The notes: generated by a model from the sequence alone, not told the origin. A stretch of DNA of 64,000 bases from Solimonas sp. (GCA_030149365.1 JASBRP010000050.1:32005-96004), one strand, 5' to 3'. Counted from the stretch's first letter, positions 1-8,797 are shown. A program made the numbers and translations.

Positions 1-1131
1 CGACTGCTGCGGCGCGATGCGGCCGAGGTCGGTGAACATCACGGTGATGTCGGAGATCGAGTTGGTGCCGTACATCGGGCCCAGGCCCTCGCCGTCCGAC
101 GCCGTGCCCACCGCGCCGCCGTGGCAGATGTTGCAGGTGACGCCGACCTTGCCCGTCCAGCTGCCGTCGGGGTTGCGCAGCTGCGTCAGGCCCAGCGGCA
201 ACTGGCCGCTGCCGCCATTGCTGGTGTTGGGGTCTTCATCCGGCAGCGGATAGGGGTTGGACTTGTCCGGCAGCGGCATGCCCCAGCGCTCGGCCAGCAG
301 CTGGTCGAAGTTGTCGGGGCGGTTGGGCAGGCGCAGGACGCGGTCCCAGAGCGTGTTGTAGTCCTCGGCCGGGAACGCGAACATCGGATCCGGCGAGTCG
401 CCGCCGAACATGGTGCCGGCGCCGATCGCGCCGGTGGCCGCCACCAGGCGATAGCCGCGCTCGGAGCGCGCCCGCAGCTCGCCGCAGGTGCCGGGGTGGT
501 TGTCTTCCTGGCAGGTCTTCCAATGGGCATTCATCAGCACGGCCTTGCCGGCGTCCACGCCCTCCACCACCAGCTCGCGTGGGTCCTGCGGCACCTCGGT
601 CTCGTCCGGCTTGCCTTCGCAGTAGTCGAACCAGTAATGGCCGCCGCGCTTGCTGCCCAGCAGCGGCAGCAGTTCGCCCGGATCCACGCCGCCAGCGAGG
701 CTGCAGGTGGCCGGGTTCTCGAAGCACTTGAGCAGGATCTCCATGTTCCGGTACGCGACGCTGCCCACCGGCCACTGGGCGCCACCGGTATGCGGGGTCT
801 CCTGCCCGGAGGCCATCAGCAGGATGCGCGAGGTGGGGTTGTTGCCGCCCAGGCGCTCCCAACTGTCGCGCAGGTTCTTCAAGTCTTCCGCCTCGTTGGT
901 GGAGAGCATGAAGTCGCGGCCGTCTTCCACGTCGCCCGGTGCGCCGGGGACGTGGCAGGTCCGACAGTAGCCGAGCGCGGGCTGCACGTTGTTGCTGAAG
1001 TGCTCGTCCACGCTGCGCGCCGTGCCGCTGCCGCCCGACACCTCGTCGCTGCGGCCGGGAGCACAGGCGGCCAGCCACGCACACAGCAGCAGCGTCGCCA
1101 GACGCGGCGCCGAAAACCCGAATCTCTTCAC
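1..1131 (-). CDS. RoxA-like multiheme c-type cytochrome lipoprotein, 3' end cut by window edge
   Basis: Open reading frame of 377 codons running off the window. It starts at a GTG preceded by an AGAGG ribosome binding site. The N-terminus is a lipoprotein signal (LLLCAWLAAC, lipid-anchored Cys23). Two haem c motifs are visible: CRTCH at residues 56-60 and CNICH at 333-337. A third motif near the C-terminus is expected from the paralogue upstream but lies outside the window. The alignment with that paralogue is close throughout, including the NNPTSRILLM and SGQETPH stretches, so the two are tandem duplicates. By family it belongs to the cytochrome c peroxidase/MauG/RoxA-like group of envelope haem proteins. 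The substrate cannot be read from the sequence. It has its own promoter, with the operator shared with the TetR gene. Confidence 0.85.
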   Translation of the reverse strand, partial: MKRFGFSAPRLATLLLCAWLAACAPGRSDEVSGGSGTARSVDEHFSNNVQPALGYCRTCHVPGAPGDVEDGRDFMLSTNEAEDLKNLRDSWERLGGNNPTSRILLMASGQETPHTGGAQWPVGSVAYRNMEILLKCFENPATCSLAGGVDPGELLPLLGSKRGGHYWFDYCEGKPDETEVPQDPRELVVEGVDAGKAVLMNAHWKTCQEDNHPGTCGELRARSERGYRLVAATGAIGAGTMFGGDSPDPMFAFPAEDYNTLWDRVLRLPNRPDNFDQLLAERWGMPLPDKSNPYPLPDEDPNTSNGGSGQLPLGLTQLRNPDGSWTGKVGVTCNICHGGAVGTASDGEGLGPMYGTNSISDITVMFTDLGRIAPQQS

Positions 1132-1158
1132 AAGCCTCTCCCGAAGCGCACCGACAAA

Positions 1159-1176
1159 TAGTTACTTATGTAACTT
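1159..1176. promoter_or_regulatory. Predicted TetR operator upstream of the partial cytochrome gene
   Basis: Near-perfect inverted repeat TAGTTAC-TTAT-GTAACTT, one mismatch at an outer base. It matches the AAGYTAC-N4-GTARCTT sites at 4081-4123 and 4187-4204. A further half-site (AAAGTAAC) follows at about 1182-1189, where the paralogous promoter has a full second site. It lies 28 bp ahead of the GTG start, where bound repressor would block transcription. Confidence 0.65.
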
Positions 1177-1182
1177 TAACAA

Positions 1183-1211
1183 AAGTAACGTTTGCCGCCG
1201 CAGGCTGTCAA
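1183..1211 (-). promoter_or_regulatory. Predicted sigma70 promoter of the partial cytochrome gene
   Basis: On the minus strand, TTGACA (1211-1206), a 17-bp spacer and TTACTT (1188-1183). The layout is the same as in the paralogue's promoter (TTGACG, 17 bp, TAGCTT). The -35 box overlaps the stop codon of the AraC-type gene, so this gene can be transcribed on its own as well as by read-through. Confidence 0.5.
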
Positions 1212-1651
1212 GGCGTGGCGGCATGCCCCTGGGACTCGCGGCCCAGGACCGGTGGCGGCCCTTCTGCCGCCACTGCGCCCCGCCAGCCCGAGCCGGCAGG
1301 CGGCTCGATGCGGACACGGTACTGACCCGGCGCGACGCCGACCCAGCGCTGGAAGGCGCGGGAGAAGTTGGCGCCGCTGCTGTAGCCGAGCCGCTCGGCG
1401 ATCTTCTCGATGGTGATGCCGGGCCGCGCCAGCAGTTCGGTGGCGTGCAGTTGCCGTGCGCCATCCAGCAGTTGCCGGTAGCTCGCGCCGGTATCGCGCA
1501 GGTGACGCTTGAGCGTGCGCGTGGAGACGCAGAGCTTCACCGACATCTCCCGCAGCGTGGGGTAGCCGTGGGTACGCGCCTCCAGTTCGCTTCTCACGAG
1601 ACTGGCGAGTGCCTGGCGCCGCTGCGGGCGCGGGAGCTGGGTCATCGTCAT
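1208..1651 (-). CDS. Stand-alone AraC-type DNA-binding domain protein
   Basis: A 147-residue protein consisting almost only of an AraC/XylS C-terminal double helix-turn-helix (about residues 25-110), with the typical phrases LCVSTRTLKRHL, IAERLGYSSGANFSRAFQRW and PGQYR. The arabinose-binding-like sensor domain that normally precedes this domain is absent. A good GAGGA ribosome binding site about 8 nt before the ATG argues that the short form is the real gene product rather than a fragment. It begins 16 bp after the stop of the large cytochrome gene and so is probably co-transcribed with it. Its target is unknown; the neighbouring cytochrome promoters are the obvious guess. Confidence 0.8.
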   Translation of the reverse strand: MTMTQLPRPQRRQALASLVRSELEARTHGYPTLREMSVKLCVSTRTLKRHLRDTGASYRQLLDGARQLHATELLARPGITIEKIAERLGYSSGANFSRAFQRWVGVAPGQYRVRIEPPAGSGWRGAVAAEGPPPVLGRESQGHAATP

Positions 1652-1667
1652 GGTTGCGGTCCTCGCG

Positions 1668-4058
1668 CTACAGCGTCTTCAGGTATTCGATGATGGCGCG
1701 GCGCTCCTGCTCGGTGAGCACCGACGTGAACTCATGGCCCTGGTTGCCCTGGCTGTACATGGTGGTGTTGTAGACCTTGCGGTTTTCCAGCTGCTGCTGG
1801 GTCAGCAGGGGGATGTCGAGATTCCAGGTCAGGCCGATCGCGCGGTTGAGGATGGCCTGGATCTGCGACAGCAGCGTGGGGCGCGAGGGGTCGAGCAGGT
1901 TGCACTCGACGATGGGCAGCGCGCCGCCCAGGCCACAGCTCACTTCCTCGTATTTCCAGCCCAGGGCTTCGGCGTCGTAGGCGCGCTTCAGGTCGCTATC
2001 GAAGCCCATCACCACGCGGCTGCTGCCGTTGCTGTTGGGTGCCGACACGCGGCGCCAGATCGGCTTGCGCTGCGTGGGGTCGAGCACCTCCTCCACGCTG
2101 GGCACGGAGCCGTTGTGGAAGTACGGCGCACTGGCCCAGACGCCGTACAGCGGCGGCGCGGTGTAGCCCTGGTAGTCGCGGTAGTCGTCGGAGCCGTAGC
2201 AGGCCCCGACCTCGCCGGGCGCGGCCGGGTAGAACAGCCAGCTGTACTTGAAGTAATCGGTGACGCCCTGATTCTGCGCCAGCGTGTAGGCGGTGTCGGT
2301 GCCGATGATCTCCTTGGGCACGCGGAACGCCGCCTGGCCTTCCAGCTCCGGCGTGGCGAGATAGGCCGGGTCGTAGACGTAGCGCGGCGAGTAGGCACCG
2401 TGGCAGCTGGCGCAGGAGCCGTTGCCGGCTTCCGGACGCGGTACCGGATTGCCCAGTCCGGCGCCCCAGAGGTCCTTGCTGTGGAACAGCACGGCGCCCT
2501 GCTCCGCCTTGGCGGTGTCGATCTGGCCCAGCGTGCCGCCCGGCCAGCGCGGGGCCTTGAGCGAGGCCACCCAGGCCTCTGCCTGGCGGTCGTGCGCGTC
2601 GGTCCAGCGCTGGATCTCCTGCCAGTTGTAGACGTCGCTGCTGCGCAGCAGCGGCATGTAGGCCTGCAGCAGGATGCGCGTGGCGTCGGTGGGCATGGCG
2701 CCGCTGTAGAACTTGGCGGGGCGGTGGCCGACGTTCCACCAGATCGGCGAATCCTCGGTCGCGGTGGCAGGCGCGAAGATGAAGGAGTCGAGATCGATGC
2801 CGGGACGCGCCGGGGCGTCGCCGATCAGCCAGAGCATGACCAGCAACTGGTAGTTGGTGACGTCGCCGGTGCCGCGCACCTTGTTGACGGTGATCGGCAG
2901 CAGCTTGCCGATGCCGTTGCCGAAGTCCGCGATGAAAGCGCCGAGATCGCCCTGGCCGGCGGTGCCGTAGACCGAGCCCAGGTCGTCGCCGTCGGCCTTG
3001 CTGCCGATGCGGGCGCTGTGACAGCCGTGGCAGGTTATGCCCATCTTGCCGGTCCAGCTGCCATCCTCGTTGCGCAGCTGCGTCAGGCCCATCGGCAGCT
3101 TGCCGGAACCGCCGCCGCTGGCGTTGGGGTCTTCATCGCCCACCGGATAAGGATTGGGCTCATCCGGCAGCGCCATGCCCCAGCGCTCGGCTACCAGTTG
3201 GTCGTAGTCCACCGGGCGGCCGGGCATGCCCCAGAGGCGCCACAGGCTGTTGTAGGAGTTGGCGCTGACGGTGGCGATGGTGTCGGTGGAGCTGCCGCCC
3301 ACGATCACGCCGGCTCCGATGGCGCCGTTGCCCCTGATCAGCGTCTCGCCCTGGGCGAGCCAGCCGCGGTACTCGCCGCAGGTCTTGGGCTCTTCATAGG
3401 CCGGATCGGCCTTGGAGCGGCACTCTTCCCAGAACAGGTTGAAGTGCACGGCCTTGCCGTCGCTGACGCCGGGCTGCACCAGCTTGCGCGCGTCCGTGGG
3501 CAGTTCGGCGGAGTCGTCCTTGCCTTCGCAGTAGCGCGTCCAGGTATGGCTGCCGCGGTGGCCCTCGGCCAGCAGCGGCAGCAGCGTGCCGGGGTCCACG
3601 CCGCCGGCCAGCAGCGCCGCGCAGCCCGCGGGGCTCTCGAAGCACTTGAGCAGGATTTCCATGTTGCGGTACGGCGCGCTGCCTACCGCCCAGGGCGCAC
3701 CGCCGCTGTGCGGCGTCTCCTGCCCGGAGGACATCAGCAGGATGCGCGAGGTGGGGTTGTTCTTGCCCAGGCGCTCCCAGCTGGCACGCAGGTTCTGCAG
3801 GTCCTCGGAGCGGTTCTCCGAGAGCATGAAGTCCTTGCCGTTCTCGACATCACCCGGCTTGCCGGGAACATGGCAGGTGCGGCAGAAGTCGAGCTGCGGC
3901 TGCACCTTGCCGCTGAAGTGCTCCTCCATGCTGCGCGCCGTGGCGCCGCCTGAACCGTCGCTGGCGGCGTCGCTGCGGCCGCCGTACTCACCGCAAGCCG
4001 ATAGCAGCACGCAGGCCAGTACGCCCACGATCCATCCTGTGGAACCCTTCACGTCCAT
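1668..4058 (-). CDS. RoxA-like triheme c-type cytochrome lipoprotein
   Basis: A 796-residue envelope protein. The lipoprotein signal ends at LLSAC (Cys22). Three haem c motifs are present: CRTCH (59-63), CHGCH (343-347) and CASCH (549-553). A CCP/MauG-type APYFHNGS segment at 644-651 carries a candidate distal or axial histidine (His648). Known rubber oxygenases of the RoxA type have two haems and about 680 residues, so the extra N-terminal haem is notable and could pass electrons to or from the core. RoxA-like is a family-level inference; cleavage of rubber or another hydrophobic polymer or lipid is possible but not shown. The gene is divergent from a tetR gene, and its promoter holds two copies of the predicted operator. 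The partial gene downstream is a paralogue. Confidence 0.85.
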   Translation of the reverse strand: MDVKGSTGWIVGVLACVLLSACGEYGGRSDAASDGSGGATARSMEEHFSGKVQPQLDFCRTCHVPGKPGDVENGKDFMLSENRSEDLQNLRASWERLGKNNPTSRILLMSSGQETPHSGGAPWAVGSAPYRNMEILLKCFESPAGCAALLAGGVDPGTLLPLLAEGHRGSHTWTRYCEGKDDSAELPTDARKLVQPGVSDGKAVHFNLFWEECRSKADPAYEEPKTCGEYRGWLAQGETLIRGNGAIGAGVIVGGSSTDTIATVSANSYNSLWRLWGMPGRPVDYDQLVAERWGMALPDEPNPYPVGDEDPNASGGGSGKLPMGLTQLRNEDGSWTGKMGITCHGCHSARIGSKADGDDLGSVYGTAGQGDLGAFIADFGNGIGKLLPITVNKVRGTGDVTNYQLLVMLWLIGDAPARPGIDLDSFIFAPATATEDSPIWWNVGHRPAKFYSGAMPTDATRILLQAYMPLLRSSDVYNWQEIQRWTDAHDRQAEAWVASLKAPRWPGGTLGQIDTAKAEQGAVLFHSKDLWGAGLGNPVPRPEAGNGSCASCHGAYSPRYVYDPAYLATPELEGQAAFRVPKEIIGTDTAYTLAQNQGVTDYFKYSWLFYPAAPGEVGACYGSDDYRDYQGYTAPPLYGVWASAPYFHNGSVPSVEEVLDPTQRKPIWRRVSAPNSNGSSRVVMGFDSDLKRAYDAEALGWKYEEVSCGLGGALPIVECNLLDPSRPTLLSQIQAILNRAIGLTWNLDIPLLTQQQLENRKVYNTTMYSQGNQGHEFTSVLTEQERRAIIEYLKTL

Positions 4059-4080
4059 GTTGCCCTCCCGGAGCGCACAT

Positions 4081-4123
4081 TTGCTACTTATGTAACTTTA
4101 TTAAAAAGCTACTCTTGTAGCTT
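4081..4123. promoter_or_regulatory. Tandem predicted TetR operators in the cytochrome promoter
   Basis: Two inverted repeats lie 25 bp apart centre to centre. TTGCTAC-TTAT-GTAACTT spans 4081-4098 with imperfect outer bases. AAGCTAC-TCTT-GTAGCTT spans 4106-4123 and is a perfect 7-bp-arm dyad. The second occupies the spacer and -10 of the predicted promoter and the first lies around the start point, the classic arrangement for repression. The C/T change in one arm is matched by G/A in the other, keeping the dyad. Confidence 0.7.
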
Positions 4124-4134
4124 TATGCCGTCAA
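4106..4134 (-). promoter_or_regulatory. Predicted sigma70 promoter of the triheme cytochrome gene
   Basis: On the minus strand, TTGACG (4134-4129), a 17-bp spacer and TAGCTT (4111-4106), followed by an AT-rich stretch. It overlaps a predicted operator. The start codon is about 48 bp beyond the -10 box, behind a GGGAGGG ribosome binding site. Confidence 0.5.
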
Positions 4135-4186
4135 GCGGGTGAATGTGGCCTCAATGGAGGCTGGGCGATATCCTTGCCTCATCAGA

Positions 4187-4204
4187 AAGTTACTGCTGTA
4201 ACTT
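4187..4204. promoter_or_regulatory. Predicted TetR operator upstream of the tetR gene
   Basis: Perfect inverted repeat AAGTTAC-TGCT-GTAACTT, 24 bp before the regulator's ATG. It is the same motif as in both cytochrome promoters, which suggests autorepression and a shared regulon. Confidence 0.7.
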
Positions 4205-4228
4205 CTGCGAGCGGGTATCCTGCCCCGC

Positions 4229-4861
4229 ATGAACATCGCCGTAGACCAGCGCGCCCTCGCCCGCCTGCCCCAGCAGCAGCGAGCCATCGACCGATTCGAG
4301 CTGGTGCTGCAGGAGACGCAGGCCCTGCTGGCGGAGGAAGGCCTGTCGGGCTTCTCGATTCCCGCCGTGGCGGCCCGCCTGGGCTACACCCGCGCCAGCA
4401 TCTACAAGTTCTTCCCCACGCCCTACGCCGTGCTGAACGAGCTGGTGCGCCGCCATTTCGCGGGCCTGGAGCAGACACTGGTGGCGGACGCGGCACAGCT
4501 CGCCAGGCGCGAGTGGCAGGACGTGGTGCGCGCGATCGTCCATGCCGCCGCCGCCTTCCACAACGAGCACCCCACCGGGATGATGCTGGCCCTGGGCGGC
4601 GCGGTGACCGACGAGAGCTACCGCAGCTACGAGCTGACCGTGCGCCATCTCGGCGGGCTGGCGCGGCAGCTGCTGCAGATGCGCGGCATGGTGGTGCCGG
4701 CCGAACCGGTGGACGTGGCGACGCTGGCGGTGGACGTGGCCACCACCTGCTTCCGCCATGCTTACATCGCGCACCGCCGCATCACGCCGGACTACGAACA
4801 GGCCGCGGCCGATGTGATGATCGACTTCCTGGCCCGCCAGCTCGGCCTGCAGAACGCCTGA
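4229..4861 (+). CDS. TetR/AcrR family transcriptional regulator
   Basis: A 210-residue protein with a TetR N-terminal helix-turn-helix (about residues 37-70: GFSIPAVAARLGYTRASIYKFF) and an all-helical C-terminal ligand/dimer domain that cannot be assigned to a ligand. It is divergent from the triheme cytochrome gene across a 170-bp intergenic region. A perfect dyad sits just upstream of its own start, and copies lie in both cytochrome promoters. It is therefore most likely the repressor of this block, with an unknown inducer that may be a substrate or product of the cytochromes. Confidence 0.9.
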   Translation: MNIAVDQRALARLPQQQRAIDRFELVLQETQALLAEEGLSGFSIPAVAARLGYTRASIYKFFPTPYAVLNELVRRHFAGLEQTLVADAAQLARREWQDVVRAIVHAAAAFHNEHPTGMMLALGGAVTDESYRSYELTVRHLGGLARQLLQMRGMVVPAEPVDVATLAVDVATTCFRHAYIAHRRITPDYEQAAADVMIDFLARQLGLQNA

Positions 4862-4915
4862 GCGGCGGCGCCGGTTTGACGCTGCGCGGCTGTCTCACTA
4901 TCATTTGCGCCCCTC

Positions 4916-4990
4916 GGACAGTTAGCTCAGCGGTAGAGCATCGCTTTCACACGGCGGGGGTCACAGGTTCAAGCCCTGTACTGTCCACCA
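4916..4990 (+). tRNA. tRNA-Val (anticodon CAC)
   Basis: Complete cloverleaf. The acceptor stem GGACAGT/ACTGTCC has seven pairs; the D arm is GCTC-AGCGGTA-GAGC; the anticodon loop TTCACAC has CAC at 4948-4950; the T arm is ACAGG-TTCAAGC-CCTGT. The terminal CCA is encoded. The anticodon reads GUG valine codons, the commonest Val codon in a GC-rich genome. The anticodon stem holds two G-U pairs. A strong terminator follows. Confidence 0.95.
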
Positions 4991-5001
4991 AACGAGAAAT
5001 C

Positions 5002-5030
5002 AGGGCCTGCAGCGATGCAGGCCCTTTTTC
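5002..5030 (+). terminator. Intrinsic terminator of tRNA-Val
   Basis: Perfect 10-bp stem AGGGCCTGCA/TGCAGGCCCT with a GCGA tetraloop, followed by a run of T. It begins 12 bp after the tRNA CCA end. Confidence 0.9.
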
Positions 5031-5120
5031 GTTGGCGGCCCGCTCTGGCTGCTCCAGAGGGTTGAGCCCCGCCCCGTTCGGGGCTAGGCTGCGCGCCTTT
5101 CCCGCTGCCCCCTGACCGCC

Positions 5121-5780
5121 ATGACCGCTGTCCGCCCCCTGATGCTGGCCATCCAGCAACGCGATCTCGAAGCTGCCAAGGCCGCGCTGGAGCGCGATGC
5201 CTCGCAGGCCACCGATGCCATTCCCGGCGGGCTGTCGCCGCTGATGTTCGCGCTGTACAACGGCGCGCTGGAGATCGCCCAGCTGCTGAAGGCCTTCCGC
5301 CCGCTGGACGTGTTCGAGGCGGCCGCCATGAACGATGCGCGGCGCGTGGCGGAGCTGGTGGCGGCGCAGCCGGCGCTGACCACCGAGTACAGCCCCGACG
5401 GCTGGACGCCGATGCACCTGGCGGCCTTCCTCGGCTCGCGCGAGGCGCTGTTCGTACTGCTGGGCCTGGGCGCGCCGATGGAAGCGGTGTCGCAGAACCC
5501 GATGGCCAACACGCCGATGCATGCCGCCATCGCCGGCCCCGCGGGCGAGGCACTGGCACCGCTGCTGATCGGCTTCGGTGCGGATGTGAAGTACGTGGGC
5601 GGTAGCGGTGTGAGCGCGCTGCATCTGGCGGCATCGCGCGGCTTCGACGGCCTGTGCAAGCTGCTGGTATCGCGCGGCGCCGACCGCGCCGGCCGCACCG
5701 AGGACGGCAAGAACGCCGCCGAGATCGCGCGCGAACGCGGGCACCTGAACACGGCGGCGATCCTGGACCTGGCGGGCTAG
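5121..5780 (+). CDS. Ankyrin repeat protein
   Basis: A 219-residue protein made of about four to five ankyrin repeats, recognisable as GLSPLMFALYNGALEIAQLL, GWTPMHLAAFLGSREALFVLL, NTPMHAAIAG and VSALHLAASRGFDGLCKLLVSRGAD. No signal peptide or membrane segment is seen, so it is probably cytoplasmic and acts by protein-protein binding. It follows the tRNA terminator and stands alone. No partner is indicated by context. Confidence 0.85.
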   Translation: MTAVRPLMLAIQQRDLEAAKAALERDASQATDAIPGGLSPLMFALYNGALEIAQLLKAFRPLDVFEAAAMNDARRVAELVAAQPALTTEYSPDGWTPMHLAAFLGSREALFVLLGLGAPMEAVSQNPMANTPMHAAIAGPAGEALAPLLIGFGADVKYVGGSGVSALHLAASRGFDGLCKLLVSRGADRAGRTEDGKNAAEIARERGHLNTAAILDLAG

Positions 5781-5794
5781 TACTTCCCGCCCTT

Positions 5795-6480
<686 letters not shown>

Positions 6481-6490
6481 TCAGCGTCCC

Positions 6491-7522
6491 CTACACCGCC
6501 ACCGGACTGCGCTCCGAGAACTGGCCGTTCCAGTAGGGGTAATAGGGATAGGCTGGGGTCACGCGACTGGCGGCATCGAGGCGGACCATCTGTTCCGCGC
6601 TGAGCTGCCAGCCGAGCGCACCGAGGTTCTGCTGCAGCTGCGATTCGTCGCGTGCGCCGATCAGCACGCTGGCCACGGTGGGTCGCTGCAGCAGCCAGTT
6701 GATGGCGATCTGCGGCACGGTCTTGCCGGTCTCCGCGGCGACCTCTTCCAGCGCGTCGATCACGCGGTACAGGTGCTCGTCGGCCACCGGCGGCGCGAAG
6801 CCGGCGGTTTCGTGCAGGCGGCTGCCCTGCGGCAGCGGCTGGCCGCGGCGGATCTTGCCGGTGAGGCGGCCCCAGCCCAGCGGGCTCCAGACCAGGGCGC
6901 CGACGCCCTGGTCCTGGCCCAGCGGCATCAGCTCCCACTCGTAGTCACGGCCGATCAGCGAGTAATAGGTCTGGTTGGCGACGTAGCGCTCCAGGCCCAG
7001 GCGGTCGGAGGCGGCGAGCGATTTCATCAACTGCCAGCCGGAGAAATTGGAGACGCCCAGATAGCGCAGCTTGCCCTCGCGCACCAGTTGGTCGAGCGTG
7101 CGCAGGACCTGCTCCACCGGCGTCTGCGCGTCGAAGGAATGCAGTTGCAGGATGTCGATGTGATCCGTGTCCAGGCGCCGGAGCGCGGCATGCACGCCCT
7201 CGATCAGGTGATGGCGCGAGGCGCCGACGTCGTTGGGACCCTCGCCCACACGCAACGCGAGCTTGGTGGAAACGATGGCGCGCTGGCGTCGGCCCTTCAG
7301 CGCGGCACCGAGGATTTCCTCGGAGGCGCCGCTGGAGTAGACGTCAGCGGTGTCGAACAGGCTGACGCCAGCGTCCAGGCAGATGTCGACGATGCGACGC
7401 GCGGCGGCGATGTCGGTGTTGCCCCAGGCGCTGAACAGCGGGCCTTGCCCGCCGAAGGTGCCGGCGCCGAAGCCGAGGGCGGGTACCTTGAAGCCCGAGT
7501 GGCCGAGAAAGCGGTATTCCAT
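6491..7522 (-). CDS. Aldo/keto reductase
   Basis: A 343-residue NADPH-dependent oxidoreductase of the aldo/keto reductase superfamily, close to the YajO/YghZ or Kv-beta-like type. The catalytic tetrad is visible: Asp and Tyr in FDTADVYSSG, Lys in VSTKLALR, and His in DILQLHSFD. The family start NxxGxxSG is clear in YRFLGHSGFKVPALGFGAG. The ATG has a GGAG ribosome binding site. It is 29 bp downstream of an MFS exporter gene, so the two form a likely operon under the divergent LysR gene. The substrate is unknown, perhaps a carbonyl compound linked to the exporter. Confidence 0.93.
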   Translation of the reverse strand: MEYRFLGHSGFKVPALGFGAGTFGGQGPLFSAWGNTDIAAARRIVDICLDAGVSLFDTADVYSSGASEEILGAALKGRRQRAIVSTKLALRVGEGPNDVGASRHHLIEGVHAALRRLDTDHIDILQLHSFDAQTPVEQVLRTLDQLVREGKLRYLGVSNFSGWQLMKSLAASDRLGLERYVANQTYYSLIGRDYEWELMPLGQDQGVGALVWSPLGWGRLTGKIRRGQPLPQGSRLHETAGFAPPVADEHLYRVIDALEEVAAETGKTVPQIAINWLLQRPTVASVLIGARDESQLQQNLGALGWQLSAEQMVRLDAASRVTPAYPYYPYWNGQFSERSPVAV

Positions 7523-7551
7523 GTGTCTTGCTCCAGGAAAGAGGATGCGGC

Positions 7552-8736
7552 TCAGGCCGCGGTCTCGCAGTGCGTGGCGACCTGGCGCCGCTGCAGGGCA
7601 TGACCCGCCAGGGCCAGCGCCAGGCCGGCCAGGGTGAACAGCAGGGCGGCGGTGCCGAGGGCACGCAGGCCGAAGCCCTGTGCCAGCGTCAGGCTGCCGG
7701 CACCGGCACCCAGCGCGTTGCCGAGATTGAAGGCGGCGATGTTGAGGCTGGAGGCGAGCGTCTGCCCGGCGCCGCTGGCCTGCTCCAGCACGGCGAACTG
7801 CAGCGGTGCGACGGTGGCGAAGGACGCGATGCCAAGAACCCCGAAGAACACCACAGCCATCCACGGGGTACCGATGGCCAGCGGCATCGCCGCCAGCACC
7901 AGCGCCAGGGCGGCGAGCGTCCAGATCACGGCATGGCGCGGCGCACGGTCGGCCAGCGCGCCGCCGAGGAAGTTGCCGGCGCCCATGCCCAGGCCGAACA
8001 GCAGCAGCACGGCGGACACGCTGCCCAGCGCGATGCCGGAGACTTCCGTCAGCAGCGGTTGCACGTAGGTGAAGACGGCGAACACGCCGGCAAAGCCCAG
8101 CACGGTGATGCCCAGGCCCAGCAGCACCTGCGGACGCGCCAGCACGGCAAGCTCCTCGCGCAGCGGCGGCAGGGGCTCGCCCGCGGCCCGCTTGGCGGCG
8201 GGGACGCACAGGGCGATCACCACGAAGGCCAGCACGCCGATGATCACCACCGCCCAGAAGGTGGCACGCCAGCCCAGGTGCAGGCCCAGCCAAGCACCGG
8301 CCGGCACGCCCAGCAGGGTGGCGGCGGTGAGGCCGGTGAACATAACGGCGATGGCCGAGGCGCGGCGCTGCGGCGGCACCAGCGAGGTGGCGACGATGGA
8401 GCCGACGCCGAAGAAGGTGCCGTGGGCCAGCGCGGTGAGCACGCGCGCGGCCATCAGCCAGCCGTAGTCGGGTGCCAGGGCACAAGTGAGATTGCCGAGC
8501 GTGAAGATGGCCATCAGGCCGAGCAGCACGGCCTTCTGCGGCAGCGAGCGTGTGGCCAGTGTCAGGATCGGCGCGCCGACGGTGACGCCGAGCGCGTATC
8601 CGGAGATCAGCAGCCCGGCGGTGTCCACCGACACACCGAGATCGGCCGACACCTGCTGCAGCAGGCCCATGATGACGAATTCCGTGGTGCCGATACCGAA
8701 GGCGCCGGCGGTGAGTGCGAGGAGTGCGATTGGCAT
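7552..8736 (-). CDS. MFS transporter, DHA1/arabinose-efflux-like
   Basis: A 394-residue inner-membrane protein with about 12 hydrophobic segments and the DHA1-type opening (LLALTAGAFGIGTTEFVIMGLL) seen in YdhP/AraJ-like and chloramphenicol-efflux-like permeases. Motif A survives as ALADRAPRHAVI between the sixth and seventh segments region and as RSLPQKAVLLG in the N-terminal half. The start is set at the ATG giving MPIALLALTAG, because longer in-frame starts would overlap the divergent LysR gene. It probably exports small drugs, sugars or amino-acid derivatives by proton antiport. It forms an operon with the aldo/keto reductase. Confidence 0.92.
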   Translation of the reverse strand: MPIALLALTAGAFGIGTTEFVIMGLLQQVSADLGVSVDTAGLLISGYALGVTVGAPILTLATRSLPQKAVLLGLMAIFTLGNLTCALAPDYGWLMAARVLTALAHGTFFGVGSIVATSLVPPQRRASAIAVMFTGLTAATLLGVPAGAWLGLHLGWRATFWAVVIIGVLAFVVIALCVPAAKRAAGEPLPPLREELAVLARPQVLLGLGITVLGFAGVFAVFTYVQPLLTEVSGIALGSVSAVLLLFGLGMGAGNFLGGALADRAPRHAVIWTLAALALVLAAMPLAIGTPWMAVVFFGVLGIASFATVAPLQFAVLEQASGAGQTLASSLNIAAFNLGNALGAGAGSLTLAQGFGLRALGTAALLFTLAGLALALAGHALQRRQVATHCETAA

Positions 8737-8797
8737 AGTGGCGCGCACTCTATGCCTGCCGCTGGCGGATGAATATCCGGAATCGTGGACGTACACT

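Noticed and set aside
1650..3953. A 767-codon open frame opposite the triheme cytochrome gene
   Set aside because: The minus-strand reading has a lipobox, three CxxCH motifs and a paralogue next door. The plus-strand reading has none of these.
6491..8485. A single 664-codon gene covering the aldo/keto reductase and part of the MFS region
   Set aside because: The N-terminal part is the MFS gene read in the wrong frame. The reductase has its own ATG and ribosome binding site at 7522, and the MFS gene has its own stop at 7552.
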